Shown: in pieces, positions 1-11,638 of the stretch
How positions within the stretch are numbered: position 1 is the stretch's first letter
How the letters are laid out: each line of letters opens with the position of its first letter
Source of the DNA: Rosellinia necatrix
Taxonomy: Eukaryota > Ascomycota > Sordariomycetes > Xylariales > Xylariaceae
Direction: 5' to 3'
NCBI GenBank assembly: GCA_021209875.1
Contig: JAGYVD010000003.1
Coordinates: 5,022,001 to 5,086,000, forward strand
Length of the DNA stretch: 64,000 nucleotides
Translations under genes and position numbers: made by a program
Notes under the pieces: model-generated
Told to the model about the DNA's origin: nothing
The model's database searches: none
What the model saw: the letters and a program-made list of their open reading frames with translations, nothing else

Positions 1-155
1 GCGCTAGTACGTCGGCTGGACCCGAACCGACGACATCCACCACGCCAGAGACCACGTCATCCTCAGCGGGTGCTGCTGCTGCCACTGCTCATATCCAGCA
101 TATTGGAAATGGCGCCGCAGCCGTGGCACTCGGCCTGCTTGCCTATGCTCTCTAG
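1..155 (+). CDS. C-terminal end of a probable GPI-anchored cell-surface protein (partial)
   Basis: The reading frame is open from base 3 to the TAG at 153-155 and is cut by the window edge. The visible 50 residues are first Ser/Thr/Pro/Ala-rich (a mucin-like linker with TTSTTPETTSSS), then small residues (SAGAAAA), then a hydrophobic end (AAAVALGLLAYAL) that stops directly after the hydrophobic stretch. That order, a Ser/Thr linker, a small-residue omega site and a short hydrophobic tail with no cytoplasmic part, is the known layout of fungal GPI-anchor signals. The omega site is probably in the SSSAGAAA stretch. The catalytic or binding domain lies outside the window, so the function is unknown; CFEM, glucanase or lipase families are all possible. 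No gene overlaps it on the other strand. Confidence 0.5.
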   Translation, partial: ASTSAGPEPTTSTTPETTSSSAGAAAATAHIQHIGNGAAAVALGLLAYAL

Positions 156-915
156 ATCGGAGCGTGCTGCAACAATGAGTTGCTAGGTTGAAAGCCGTGC
201 TAGCTTGCACACGTAGGGGAGAGGGCCGTCGTCAATTCAAGCTCGTGGTATGGCTGCAGTGGTGTGTCAAAGAGCACCAGACAATACGAGCAGTATGCTC
301 CAAATCTTTTGGCCCTGGCGCAGAGAGCAGCGCACGGTGGGCCCTCGATTCACGACGCGGGATGACCGAAGCAACGATATGGTATACGAAGAGAAAAGAC
401 GAGTTTAGCGGTAACGGGAGTCAAAGATCGGTACCTTTTTCTTATTTCCATTCGGTGCCTCCAGTAGTCTTTCGAGTAGTCTTTCACCCTCCGGATAACT
501 GTACCATTCTAGAAGAATTGCTGTGTGAAGAACGAAGCCACAGGCGGTGGTGGTAATAATACGTTATGAACGATCAAAGTTATCGGAACAAAGAAAAACA
601 ATGAAATTGTAATAACAAGTCAGTGTCCGTGTTTTCTTTGCTATTACTTTAATATATATACGGCCTCAAGACGATTGCTGCTGCCCTTACGTGAGACTCT
701 CGCTTTTTGCCTTCTGCAGTTCCCCCATAGCACTAAGCAAACAAAGCTTTGTTCATTGACCCCTTTCAGCAGCACTCATCTTAATAGTCCTGTGGAACCT
801 TCCTTCTCGCACCTCATCTGCAAACGATGCTAGTTACTCTAAGTCAGCCTAGGAACTGACATTCTACTCAGCAACCACTACAGATTCCGGAGACGCCCTC
901 GCGCACCACCTCGCC
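156..915. other. Intergenic: 3' flank of the surface-protein gene and promoter of the amidoligase gene
   Basis: No gene is supported here. An AT-only stretch (AATATATATA, about 651-660) lies about 255 bp upstream of the next ATG and could be a core promoter element. The last 150 bp before the ATG are pyrimidine-rich, as is common in fungal 5' leaders. The 122-codon frame at 188-556 has no family resemblance and poor start context. Confidence 0.4.
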
Positions 916-3702
916 ATGGCACCTAACCAAGAAGCCAAGTCATTTACCGTACCTGTCGGTACGCGTCTCAGCCAAGGCGTCGAGCTCGAGTTTCTTGTAG
1001 CATACTTATTTACAGCCGATGTCGACCCAGACGAGCAAGATCAATCATCCTTAGCCCCCATCCTCCGGATCGATGCCGACGACGACGCTGACCCTGATGC
1101 TATCGACGAGGTTGTTGAGGAGCACATCCGGACAACGCTCCGCAATCACGGTTTACGTGTACGAGACCACTCACGCGCCAAGAAAGACGGGCCTTCTTAT
1201 CTCATCGACCTTGACGAGTGGGACGTTGGCACCGATCTCACAGTCAGGAAGGGGATAGAAGAGCATGAGCTCTCTAGGATGAAGCTGGGCGAGTACCAGT
1301 GGCTCGGAGTAGAGTTACGGAGCCCGGCTCGCTGGGACAGACCGGACGCGCACGACGAGATCCAGTTCGTGGTGAACTTACTCAAGGCTAAATACCGCGT
1401 GCGCGTCAACCCTTCCTGCGGTCTCCACGTGCACGTCGGCAACGGGTCACGATACTTCGACGCCAGGACACTGAAGCGCGTCGGCGCGTTCTTCTTCGCC
1501 GCCGACCCCATGCTCTCGCGGCTTCACGCCCCCTGGCGCCGGGCCGACCCCAACTTCTCGAACAGCATCAGGTACGGGAGCCAGCTGGCGTGCACGCGCG
1601 GGATGAAGGCCGCAGACGCGGACAAATTGGTTATGATCGAGGCGAACGCGATCGAGGTGGCGGACCTAGAGGGTTTCGCGCTGGAGACGATGCCCGTTGT
1701 CCCGTGGTCCGACCGGTCGAGGGAAGAGGTCGATTTCGGAGGGAGGGAAAAATGGAAACAGTACGCCGATGCGCGCGTTAGGGATGGCCCGTATCTCACA
1801 CTAAGTGAAGACCCATCATTGTCGATATCCAGCGAGACATCCGGCGACTCCATTACCACCCAATCAGACTCGCCATCACCGGCCACGCCAAGCGACAGCG
1901 ACGGGGGTGGCGCGTATTATCGCCGCTTCCAAAAGCTCATGGGGACCCCCCGGTTCCAGAAGCTTTGTTTGGAGGAGCTTGGACACAGAAATACCGAGTC
2001 ATTGGAGCACGAGGAGTCGTACGCTCTCCTATTCCTGGATCAATGCGAAGAACTGTTCGGCTCCAGACCAGTGGACGAGCTCTCTGATCCCGAATTTTAC
2101 GAAGTGGTGCTGGCCTGCGCGCCGTATCTAGAAGTTACCCGGTCCGGTTGGGACTGGGATCACGGTACGAGCATGTTCACCATGCGGGAGTCGCAGTTTC
2201 TCAAGCTATTCCACCCGCGCCCCATAGGTTGTACGCCCTGGGAGAATGTCATCGCTAACATGGACAGGGTTGGTCAACTTAGACGAAGCAAGGCCGAAGA
2301 AGAGGCTTCGCAAGATCCTGAGCATACCGCTAACGATGCCGCCGCCTCCGAAGGCGCGGTGTCCAGTAAGGATGATGCCGAGGACGGCCCAGACCGGATC
2401 ACAAAGCGTCTCTACGACCGCCTGGATGAATTAATGGAACAGCCAACCTTCCCGCTCGAGTTCGTAGACAAACTTCTCGAGGTTACGCCCTCGGAAGGGT
2501 TCGCCGCATCTGGAGGTCAAGGTATGTCCAGTACTGTCTCACCAGCACAGATTACTACTCCTGAATCCAGCAAGAGCGGCGATGCCTTTACTAACACGGA
2601 AATCATACCCTACTCTACCGTATCATCACCGGTTCAGATGGACAACTCGGGCAACTTGACCGACAGCAGTAGCGACTCCAACATATCGGAGCAGCGGCAA
2701 CGGCAGCCAGCCCATCCTTTCAGTTCCTCTCCATATACGTCGGACAGCTCGCCCGACCACACCGACAGAGGCCGCGGCTTCAAGCCCCCCGCATTCATGA
2801 AGCGACGGCAATGGCTGGCACCCCAACCGACCGGGTCACCGCCAGGTACGTCGGACAGCAGCGACGACTCCACGCCCCCCGCGTCCGAGAACTCCTCGCT
2901 CGCCGCCACCATGGCCTCCTGGGTCGAGGCAGGTGAAAGAGCCGCCGGAAGCGGAAGCGGCGGTGACGACGATGACGACGATAACGCCCATGTCAACAAC
3001 TACCCCAAACTCCGCCCGCACGACCCCAGCCGCCTCCCGGAATCCTACATCCGCTACATCTCGTCGGAAGCCGACCTCGAGCCGGACCACTGGCAGCGCA
3101 TCTCGTGGCTCCCGCGGCCCGGCGGCCTCGGGACACCGGACCCGGTGGCCATGCACTCCGCGGAGGTGATCATAGGGACGCGGGCGGGTGCGGGGCCCGG
3201 GGGCATCTGCGAATGCGGCGGGCACGCGGTGACGGACACGCGGGCGGGGCTGGCGACGATCCTCGGGGTCGGGTCCGGGGCGGCGGTGGCGGCGGCGCTC
3301 GACAGCCCGCACTACGGCGCGCGGCTCAACTACAACCTGACGCACTACGCCGTCGACGTGCTGTCGTCGGAGAGGCACGGGTGCGGGGCGAAGCGCACCC
3401 TCGAGTTCCGCGAGGCCGCCGGCTCGCTGGACGCCGAGCTCGTCGTCACGCTCGCCCGCGTCGCCGCCGGCGCCGTGCGCTTCTGCCGCGACGCCGGCGT
3501 CGACCGCTTCCTCGAGGTCGTCGAGAGGGTCGTGCGCGAGGAGGAGAGGCAGAGGAGGGTGACGGACGGCGAGGAGAAGGAGGAGGAGGATCGGGAAGAA
3601 GAAGGGGTTTATGACGTCTGCGATCTCCTCGAGGACATGGGCCTTTTCGCCGAGGCTGCCGTCATCCGCCGTCGCGAGGCCATGTTTGGGCCCCCGCGGT
3701 AA
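916..3702 (+). CDS. Putative amidoligase-family enzyme (928 aa)
   Basis: Single-exon gene with ATG in the good fungal context CGCCATGGCA. Seen: an N-terminal GVELEFL (residues 21-27), YQWLGVELRSP (127-137), and NPSCGLHVHVGNG (165-177), which are the glutamate-binding/ATP-grasp-like landmarks of the putative amidoligase family (Pfam Amidoligase_2). The matching C-terminal landmarks, a LNYNLTHYA segment and KRTLEFREAAGSLDAE, are near residues 790-850. Between the two halves lie about 450 residues that are mainly Ser/Pro/Asp/Glu-rich and probably disordered. The protein ends in an acidic Glu/Arg coil. Known of the family: ATP-dependent amide-bond formation on amino-acid or peptide substrates, inferred from glutamine-synthetase-like folds. 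The substrate of the fungal members is not established. No partner enzyme is adjacent, so pathway context gives no help. The frame is intact throughout. Confidence 0.8.
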   Translation: MAPNQEAKSFTVPVGTRLSQGVELEFLVAYLFTADVDPDEQDQSSLAPILRIDADDDADPDAIDEVVEEHIRTTLRNHGLRVRDHSRAKKDGPSYLIDLDEWDVGTDLTVRKGIEEHELSRMKLGEYQWLGVELRSPARWDRPDAHDEIQFVVNLLKAKYRVRVNPSCGLHVHVGNGSRYFDARTLKRVGAFFFAADPMLSRLHAPWRRADPNFSNSIRYGSQLACTRGMKAADADKLVMIEANAIEVADLEGFALETMPVVPWSDRSREEVDFGGREKWKQYADARVRDGPYLTLSEDPSLSISSETSGDSITTQSDSPSPATPSDSDGGGAYYRRFQKLMGTPRFQKLCLEELGHRNTESLEHEESYALLFLDQCEELFGSRPVDELSDPEFYEVVLACAPYLEVTRSGWDWDHGTSMFTMRESQFLKLFHPRPIGCTPWENVIANMDRVGQLRRSKAEEEASQDPEHTANDAAASEGAVSSKDDAEDGPDRITKRLYDRLDELMEQPTFPLEFVDKLLEVTPSEGFAASGGQGMSSTVSPAQITTPESSKSGDAFTNTEIIPYSTVSSPVQMDNSGNLTDSSSDSNISEQRQRQPAHPFSSSPYTSDSSPDHTDRGRGFKPPAFMKRRQWLAPQPTGSPPGTSDSSDDSTPPASENSSLAATMASWVEAGERAAGSGSGGDDDDDDNAHVNNYPKLRPHDPSRLPESYIRYISSEADLEPDHWQRISWLPRPGGLGTPDPVAMHSAEVIIGTRAGAGPGGICECGGHAVTDTRAGLATILGVGSGAAVAAALDSPHYGARLNYNLTHYAVDVLSSERHGCGAKRTLEFREAAGSLDAELVVTLARVAAGAVRFCRDAGVDRFLEVVERVVREEERQRRVTDGEEKEEEDREEEGVYDVCDLLEDMGLFAEAAVIRRREAMFGPPR

Positions 3703-4130
3703 ATTCCCCCGGCACTTCCCTGCTCCAAAAGAAGAGGAAAGAAAAACAAAAAACAAAAAAAAAAAAAAAAAACAACAGGAGGTGAGTTTGTTTTTTTGTT
3801 TTTTTCCCATTTGTATTCTATGATAGGGGAAAGTGGAAAGGAGGAAGAGGACGAAATTGGCTAGGGGTCGGAATGCATGGTGCGCTGGTGAAAGGTAAGG
3901 TAGGTCTTGTAGGTTTGCTCGCGAGATTGGCGTGATCTGTTTGCTTGGTAAGTAATATCTATTTAGGCTCGCTTTTTAAAAAAAAAAAAAAAATGAAAAT
4001 TAGTTTTACATTTCGATTTCATCTCTCAGTTACAACGTGAACCGCTCTTGCTCTACTATGTATGTTGTGGATGACTGTAAAAAAACGACGATCTTGAAGG
4101 GCAGCTTCAGGGTAGGCCGTCACCCCTTGA

Positions 4131-4165
4131 ACACACACCACCACACACACACACACACACACACA
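4131..4165. repeat. (CA)n microsatellite
   Basis: A nearly pure CA dinucleotide run, with one ACC interruption near its start, lies in the 3' flank of the amidoligase gene. Confidence 0.9.
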
Positions 4166-6271
4166 GGTAGGAGTGCTGCCACCCCCCCTTCCCCTCCCTG
4201 TATGGCCTTCACTTATGCTACATCCCCCCCCCAACCTACTTCGTCCGACCGTGGGAGAAATAAAGTAAATATATGCCATGTTTTAACCAGGGGGCATATA
4301 CACTAATTTATCCCGGTCATTGGACAGCTCGTGCCGTCGTTTCCAACACCCCTGGCCGGCGCATCCTTTACCAAAAGCAAAGCGGTGAATCGACACGAGT
4401 TGGGACCCCCGCCGCGACCAATGCAGCAATACACTCGTCAAAAGCCGGTAAGGATTTTTTTTTTTTTTTGCGTTGGCGACTTATGTGGTGGTGTAGTAGT
4501 ATGTATGTACACTCACTTACAGGTTTGGAAACCGAGACAGCCCCCCCTCCCTTCCCCTCCTGCGCGTCAAAGGTGGCAAGGGTATACTACCCGCTGCTGC
4601 TGCTGCTGGGTTCGTTACCAAATTTTCAAAAGAGAGGCGTCGTTCCTGCATTGGAAATGCGCTATATATCTTGGCTCCAGGGGGGGGGGTTTCTTTTAGC
4701 ATCAAAATCTTTCCGCATCTAGGGGGCCACCGTATCTTGGTATGAATTATGTCAGTGGCGTTTTTATTACTACTGGGTAAGTAACTAACCACTTCGTGTA
4801 TGCGTGGCGATAGTTCACCAGCCCTTCTGAGGGTTTGGTATTTCGTTACCCCCGGGCGATTGATTAAAGGTGCCAACGAGCCCGCAGTGGTAGTGCTGCT
4901 TGTATTATGTCCAACAGAATTCCCAACATGGAAAACACACCATGCGGGGGGGGGGATCAATCAGTGCAGCGGGTAACCCTGTAATGCTGCCTTGTTGGTC
5001 TCAATAGTGATTGATGTTGATATGTCTCGGGTCGGAGTCCATGGGCCATCAACCTCAGAACTCGGACCTGACCGATACCCCATCGAACCCCCACAACCAT
5101 ATTTATGTGTGCATATATCCACTACTAACTATCTTTATTTATCCAGAATGCCTGTCGCGGCGAGACAAACAGTAAAAAAAGATAAGTAAGTAAGGGATTC
5201 ATTAGGATATGGTGCCACGGTTATGTGGTCCCAAAGTTAAATGTCGCTCGCTATAAGTGTGGAATGTGGGGGGGGATCGCGCAACCCGATATCACGGCTT
5301 CCAGATGAATCCCCGGAGGCAATGCTGTTAGCCTCCAGCACAGGTGTGTATGCACACATGCATAGTGTATATGTAGGACCCCCGTCCCGAATAGCCTTGT
5401 TGAACCGATATTAGACTGAGTGCACGTGGAAACCGAAACATGCGAATAACATCCTTACGTGATGCGATAGGGCCTTATAGGTATTAGCTAATTTCGTGCT
5501 CGCCTTCTTACTCGCTGTACTACGACGGATAGACTATAGTGGTCCTTTAGTATCCCTCTTCGCGGACAAGTTCAGCAAATGCTAACCGGGTCGGGTTAGG
5601 AATAAAGGGAAGCTGTCCCCCTGTGATGTTAGCGCACCCCAGCCAAGTCCCCAGGGGGCAAGGATAATAAGTTATTGGTAGATAAAAATACTATAAGTAT
5701 AACTAACGCCTGCCCCAAAGTTCGACGCTAAGGTAGGTACAGTAGTGCATCATGTGGGGAGAGCTGTGGTTACACGATCTAAATCCCAAAATGGAAAGGC
5801 GTGCAGGGGTATGGATGCAGAACAGATGCAGGACAGACGCAGGAGAAAAGACGGATGGGGGCCGAAGTACCATGATCCTGGATTTGCCCACGTTTTCGCT
5901 GATATTTTGCACATCTTGTAGTTACTATCTTTGGACTTTACCATTTCCCTATTTCGGGGTAGTCATTCTCTAATCCAGTATTGCGGCATCATTGCTTGTG
6001 ATTTTAAGTTTGATACTATGTCATAGCAGAAGATCGGTCTACAAGTCTCCCATTCATCAAACAGAATCGCGAGACGTTGAACTAAGAGGAATCAATATGT
6101 GGGTGTTAAATTCCCGATAGTTTTTGAAAGCCTCATCACGCTCAGTCAAACAACACGATCTCCCAGTCTTTAGGTGTGAAGGGTATCTCATAAACGTACG
6201 CATTACGCAACATTTAAACGTCCCTAAGTGCTGTAAATCCTAACAAATTGCCTCCCAGCCGTGTGTCTTCC

Positions 6272-6297
6272 TTTGTTTGTTTGTTTGTTTGTTTGTT
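6272..6297. repeat. (TTTG)n microsatellite
   Basis: Six tandem TTTG units lie about 130 bp downstream of the chitinase stop codon (which is on the minus strand). Confidence 0.9.
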
Positions 6298-6365
6298 CTT
6301 TTTCTTTCCTCCTTTTCTCTCTTTGAATTTTGGAACCAATTGCTTCCAAGTTCAGTTTCCACCTA

Positions 6366-6393
6366 ACACACACACACACACACACACACACAC
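6366..6393. repeat. (AC)n microsatellite
   Basis: About 14 AC units. It is followed at 6408-6433 by a CTTCTACTT-type repeat that runs into the last codons of the chitinase gene. Confidence 0.9.
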
Positions 6394-6424
6394 CCCTTCC
6401 TTGCTCTTACTTCTTCTACTTCTT

Positions 6425-7695
6425 CTACTTCTTGGCACACGACAGCCTCGTGTCAACAGCGGCGTCGGTGAGTGTGGTCTTGGCGTTCTGGAAGAAGTAC
6501 TTCCCGGAGGCGATGCTCTGCTCGGCGTAGGTGGCGTCCCAGACGGCGATGCCGGCGAAGGCCGCGCGGCAGTAGAAGGCGCTCGCGAGCAGCTTGGTCT
6601 GGGCGACGGAGATGTACGAGCCGGTGCTGGCGGCGGCGTTGGAGCCCGGCAGGGTCAGGAAGATGCGGGCGGCCTTGCTGTAGGCGGAGGCGGCGAGCCA
6701 GTCGGCCCAGGCGTCGAAGGTGAAGCCCGCGGTGTTGAAGGCGGCGCCCGGCACGTAGCTCGGGTTGCCCGTGATCCACCCGCGCGCCGAGCAGTCCTTG
6801 GTGTTGTAGAACTGCACGAAGAGCATGTCGAACTGCGTCGCCTGCAGCGTGTCGACCAGGTTGGCGTCCGGCACGAGGCACTGCGGCGACGCGGTGAGGT
6901 AGTACGGCTTGTCGTCGACGGTGGCGAACAGGGTCCGGAGCCGCTTGACCAGCGCCTTGTAGCCGGCCGAGTTGTCGAGCGAGGGGTGCTCGATGTCCAG
7001 GTCGTACCCGTCCACGCTGAACTCGTTGATGGTCAGGTTTCCGCTGGTCGTGTTCGTGTAGTCGAAGGGGCGCGGCTTGTTCAGCGAGGTCCAGGCGTCC
7101 TGTCGCGGGCCGAACATGCCCCAGAGCTGGTTCGCGAAGCTCGTCCCGTTGGTGGCGCCGTTGACGTTGTACTCGCTCGTGGCGCCGCCGAGGGACAGGA
7201 GGATCTTCTTGTCACTGGTCTGGCGGCATGTGTACAAGTCCTGCTGCAGGTTCGGGCATTTTAGGAGCGCATCCTTGGAGGGGTCCTTCACGCCCTTGAA
7301 TCCGGGGCCGGCGTACGACTCGGCACTGCACTGGTTGCCGAAGTTGATTCCGGGGTGGCCGTTGGCTTGCTCGGGGAAGAGGTGAACGAAAGAGAGAATG
7401 ATGATGTCGATAGTAGGGTCGGCGCAGTATGTTGTCAGTCGCTTCTGGTCCGGTCCTTGACCCTATCATCGCAGCTCATGTCAGTTATGATACCCTCTCG
7501 CCTCCCCTTTTCAGTTCTCATCTGTCATGATAGTAGCACATCAAGGGGAGTAATCTTTTTTTTTTTTCTTCTTCTTCTTTATCGTGGACTTACATAATAC
7601 ACAGCAACATTGTTCTTGGACGTAATGTCAAAAGTAGCACTGACAAAACAGAACAAGGCTGAGATAAGAAGGGAAGCGAAAGCAACTCGCGCCAT
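6425..7695 (-). CDS. Secreted GH18 chitinase (endochitinase, 379 aa)
   Basis: Two exons: 7695-7594 and 7462-6425, with a 131-bp intron (donor GTAAGT, acceptor ATAG, phase 0). The start ATG at 7695 opens a classical signal peptide (MARVAFASLLISALFCFVSA). The mature part begins with the NVAVYYGQGPDQKRL strand typical of fungal/plant class III chitinases. KKILLSLGG (about residues 120-128) and the catalytic DGYDLDIE (residues 185-192, with E192 as the proton donor) are both intact. Family knowledge: hydrolyses beta-1,4-GlcNAc linkages of chitin, with roles in wall remodelling, autolysis or mycoparasitism. The protein ends soon after the barrel (CAKK), with no chitin-binding module, Ser/Thr linker or GPI signal, so it should be released. 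The gene is GC-rich with strong codon bias compared with its flanks. It is intact. Confidence 0.93.
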
Positions 7696-7706
7696 CGTGA
7701 ATAAAA

Positions 7707-7736
7707 CGAATGAATGAGTGAATGAACGAATGAATA
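7707..7736. repeat. GAAT/GAGT tetranucleotide repeat in the chitinase 5' leader
   Basis: About seven imperfect GAAT units end 12 bp upstream (on the minus strand) of the chitinase start codon, so they are probably in the 5' untranslated leader. Confidence 0.75.
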
Positions 7737-8270
7737 TATCGGAGAAAAAAAGAGTGACTTGTAACGAATGTATGGACACCTACACACTATCCAATCCAAA
7801 CAAGAGAGGAAGAAAGACCTGGGCGTCGTGCCATTTTAACTACGAGCACACACAACTCCCTACCCTCTCTCGCCAGAGGCTACCTACGTACCGAAGTCGT
7901 GGAGTGAGCATGCCGGAGGTGAGCAGTTTCGGTTGCGATCCTTCTGATCGCAAAAGAGCACCACTCTAGGCTGAAGACGACCAGGGTTGTAAGACGACCT
8001 AGGCTGAAGCTACGTCCAGACCGTTGCCAAGCCCAGGCGCCGTTGACTCATGGACGGGCTAGCAACGACATCAATGCGGCGCTATCGTGACATCGTCACA
8101 TAACAGATCCTTTCCCAATTCTAATTTATGTAGGGACGGGGGTGCACCCTTGGCGTTCGCCCAGTTCTGCCAATGGTCTGCTGCTGCGCTCGAGGTATGA
8201 GGTATGGACCGGGAATTTGGCCGAGAATAGGTCGGTAAACCGGAGGGCACTTCCATCTTTGGGGTCACCA

Positions 8271-8336
8271 TCAACCATCCACCATCACCATCCACCATCA
8301 CCCCTTACCGTACCTTACCGTACCTTACACTAACCC
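8271..8336. repeat. CCATCACCAT repeat followed by CTTACCGTAC repeat
   Basis: Two adjacent short tandem arrays: copies of a roughly 12-bp CCATCACCATCC unit, then copies of a 10-bp CTTACCGTAC unit. Confidence 0.75.
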
Positions 8337-9122
8337 TACCCTTTTTCCCGCTCGCTTCCCCATGATTACCTAATTACCCTCCAACTCGGTCGCCCCAGCT
8401 AATTAACTTATTTCCCCGTGCATTGAACAGGCACGCTGAGACGAACTACGCCTCCATCCCTCTATTCCAGACTCCACCTGAGGCTGAGAGGGTCAATGCC
8501 TCTCCTCAAGGTAGTGTACGTAGCAGAACTTAGAAGACCACATACAGTACCGACAACTATGTACTTCGGGATTGGATTTTTTCCACTTGCTGGGATAGCA
8601 AGTTAACATATTTGCACGTGTTGGCAACGACTTCACGACTGGATAACACCGGACGTCCGTTTGTGGTTAATGTCGGCAACTACCGAACTTCCCCCTTCTG
8701 GCGACCCTAGCACATGCAGTCGAGCCAACAAGCAGATATCTGGTCTGCGCGCTCCTTGCACGTTATTAGGCATCCGTGGCGGGTCAGGGATTGAAAGTGC
8801 AGGTTTGGTGCCCCTCCAACAGTCATGTCCCCCTACTAATCGAGTTTGGTCTGATAAAAAAAAAAAAAAAAAAAGAGGACACGACTACTTGTAGAAATCA
8901 CGCCCACCGCTGCGATTGTGATTAAGAGGCCAGCAGAACCGTGCACGGATGCCTAATTGAAAGCGACGCTATCTTAGAGACCAGGTGTTGAGAGAGCAAC
9001 GTAGTATATAACACCTACTCGTACGTTTAATACATAACCGACAAAACACGAGATAAATGACTCACTCGGTGGGAATCCAGACCCCTAGAAGCCTCGAGAG
9101 TGTAGATAGATAGATACTCGGT

Positions 9123-9154
9123 GTAGTTATGTAGTTATGTAGTTATGTAGTTAT
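9123..9154. repeat. Four exact copies of the 8-mer GTAGTTAT
   Basis: Four perfect tandem copies, then a diverged fifth. There is no associated gene. Confidence 0.9.
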
Positions 9155-11076
9155 GAAGTAGCGCCCGGCTATTGCTGCCTCCCGCCTCATACTACCATAC
9201 TACTACACTACAACGGTGGTCCGGCCAGCACAGCTTGACCATTTTCGGGACACAACATTCCACATCGTGAGATGACGGTAGGTAAGTAAAGGCCTAATCC
9301 GTACTCGCGCTATCGTCGCCCTATCTAAATCTCTTCTTGCCCTACCTGACCGACGCTAGGAGATAAAAAATAACGGCTAGGTTAGAGCTGACAGGTACCT
9401 GATTAGCTGCAAGCTAGCATACCTTAAACTATGTTAGCTATGTTAGCTTACCACGATAATGGCGTTCACAATGCACAAGAAAAGAAACGGTTTAAAAAGA
9501 GAGAAAGAACACTTTTTTTTTTTTTTTTTTTTTCTACAATCATGTGCCAACCAACCGACTATTTTAGCTTTGCTCTTCGGTCAAATGATTGATTGTGTTA
9601 GCCTACACATCAAGTGCGGATTGGATAGACGAGAGCGACTAATTCTTCGGTATGAATTGCCCATAGGGTTATTAAGCTGTCTAAAACGGCCCTAGTTGCA
9701 GTCGCCTTGACCAACCAGGAAATGAGCGACAAAGCAAGCTGTCCAAATGGGGACAATCCTTCTTTTTTTTTCTTTTTCTTTTTTTTTCTTTTTTCGTTCG
9801 CGGGCCGCCCGCCTTTATCAGATGGCGCTAGACCAAAGCAGCCGTTTAGCGTAACGAACGGAAGCGCGCCAACATAGGTATGCTGCTGTCCGGGTTCCAG
9901 TCTTCAACGCCAAGGATATTTATCTGATCAATCCACGGCCTGTGATTGGGCTTCCCCCCTCCCCCCCCTCCCCCCCCGGCTGATCACCACCGTCGTCATA
10001 TAGTGCTCCAGACCTCATTGCTCTTGGTGATTGTCCGGAATTGAGACATGCGCCGATATAATCCTTTACTTTACAGACCTAACGAGGTCGTCTTAGAGCC
10101 CTGTGTTCGCATTGATTATTGCATAGCCGTCGTTGCGCTCGTGGTAGCGGCCGTCACTAGCGACAATTAGATGGACTACAAAGAAACCCACTCAAGAAGA
10201 GACCGGCACAATGATAGGAGATGAGGAGAGAGCGGAGGAGAGGCCGGGCCCGCAGAGCAGGATAACGGCAAAGGCCATCCAGCATCTCGAGAGGATTAGA
10301 AATGTATGTCGGGGGCGGTGGTATGAACAAATGGGCAGTTTCATAGTATACTCCCCTATCCCAACCTCGCCCATGAGAATTGTTGGTGTGACATATTCTG
10401 GACGGAAAACTATATGTCTCGGTTTGTTTTGTTCTTTTTTGTTCTTTTTTTTTTTTTTTTTTAAAGCGTGGAAAAGCCACTGTCAGCGCATATCTCTGAT
10501 TCCGCGCGTACCGGCATGATCCCCTCGTCCCCCAGCCTCCCTCGGCGCGCACGTACTCGATGAGTTTAGGGAGTGCGGCGCCCCCAGAAGATCATCGCGC
10601 CCCGCGCGCCGTCGCAGGTCTTTGGCCTTTTCATCTTCTCGACAGGGCTCGCTGAGACCCTATCGTAAAGGTCCCCCCCGCGCTCTCCCAGAAGTATGTA
10701 CTATTATATACTAATTTAATCTCGGAAAAGTTTTGATATGGTTTCAACTATGCGTCGCTGGACTCTACTCACATATCCCCCCTCTTATTTACACCACTCC
10801 AGGAAGATCCACCGGAAACCACCCCTCCAACGATATGTCATCCGCATTCTACTCATGTAGGAGTCTATGCTGCATATATATATATTTAGCCTTTGTCGAA
10901 ATGCCAATAAACACTCCTCTAGGGTCTTTACCTACCCCATTAGCTTGGGGTTAGCTGGTGTCACCGAAGGCTGCCACCTAGCTGGGACTACGTATGGCCG
11001 AGGCAGCAACCTCCTCACGCTCGTCTTCGGCACGCTGATCTCGCCGGTCCCGCTCCCGTATCTTCGACTAGTAGGG

Positions 11077-11105
11077 AAGGAGGAGGAGGAGGAGGAGGAG
11101 GAGGG
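11077..11105. repeat. (AGG)n trinucleotide repeat
   Basis: About nine AGG units. The poly-Glu that it encodes in one frame is the only reason that frame looks protein-like. Confidence 0.85.
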
Positions 11106-11638
11106 AGAAGCTAAGGTCGGGAGACAGCGGGCCAAGACGGAGGAGCACAAACCACCTACCCTCGTCCCCGGGACTACGCAGGCTATGGTTCGCGTCACTT
11201 CGCTTGAACGGAACAAAGCGATCCATGGCCAATCTCCATTCGTTAGCCGACCGTCACGGGGAGGGGGGCTAATACTATATTCATTTGACCGTGTCGCCTT
11301 GTGCCTTAATTATGTCGATCAGCCACCTCCGACTAGGAGCTGGCGCGTGAATTTAGATGATCGTACCTCGTAAAAATAAGACTCCTACCCGTTAACCCAT
11401 TTGTTCCTAATTCCTTAAGGTATTATAAGATCTCCCTATACTCCCATTCCCCGACCAACCCCCTATCCGACCCAATTTTTAATAACAATGACATTTTTCT
11501 TTTTTTTAGCCCCCCAGAAACCTGAATTCCTTCCCATTTTATGAAGATGGATATACAACCAGAGCAGACAGTCGTCTCTGGACATGATTGGATAGGTAGG
11601 TAGGTAGGGGAAATGTGAATCGCACATAGAATAAGTAA

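Larger units (their letters stand above)
3703..6424. other. Intergenic stretch of 2.7 kb between convergent genes
   Basis: No gene is supported. It holds poly-A/T tracts (about 3757-3775, 3978-3993, 4455-4470), a CA microsatellite (4131-4165), G runs, and near 6.27-6.43 kb three simple repeats just downstream of the chitinase stop. Open frames here are short, lack splice-consistent neighbours and are dominated by the simple repeats. Confidence 0.6.
7696..11638. other. Intergenic 3.9 kb: chitinase promoter side and downstream flank of the bZIP gene
   Basis: No gene is supported. It contains a GAAT repeat (7707-7736) in the chitinase leader, a CCATCACCAT repeat (8271-8310) followed by CTTACCGTAC copies (to 8336), an 8-mer repeat (9123-9154), long T runs (9512-9533, 9763-9795, 10448-10463) and an AGG repeat (11077-11105). 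The 168-codon frame at 10867-11373 spans the AGG repeat, lacks an ATG and has no recognisable fold. Confidence 0.55.

Noticed and set aside
2836..3810. 324-codon minus-strand frame opposite the amidoligase
   Set aside because: It is a shadow frame produced by GC-rich third positions; Arg/Ala-rich composition, non-family sequence, and the sense frame has clear motifs.
6248..7264. 338-codon plus-strand frame over the chitinase
   Set aside because: It begins in the TTTG and AC microsatellites and then runs antisense to a fully supported GH18 gene.
916..7695. A possible secondary-metabolite or nitro-compound cluster (amidoligase, chitinase, NMO-like, ABC pump)
   Set aside because: The genes are up to 55 kb apart, separated by housekeeping genes, and there is no PKS, NRPS, terpene synthase, RiPP precursor or cluster regulator next to them.
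10867..11373. 168-codon frame with a poly-Glu block
   Set aside because: The Glu block is the AGG microsatellite; the start is not ATG and no domain is visible.
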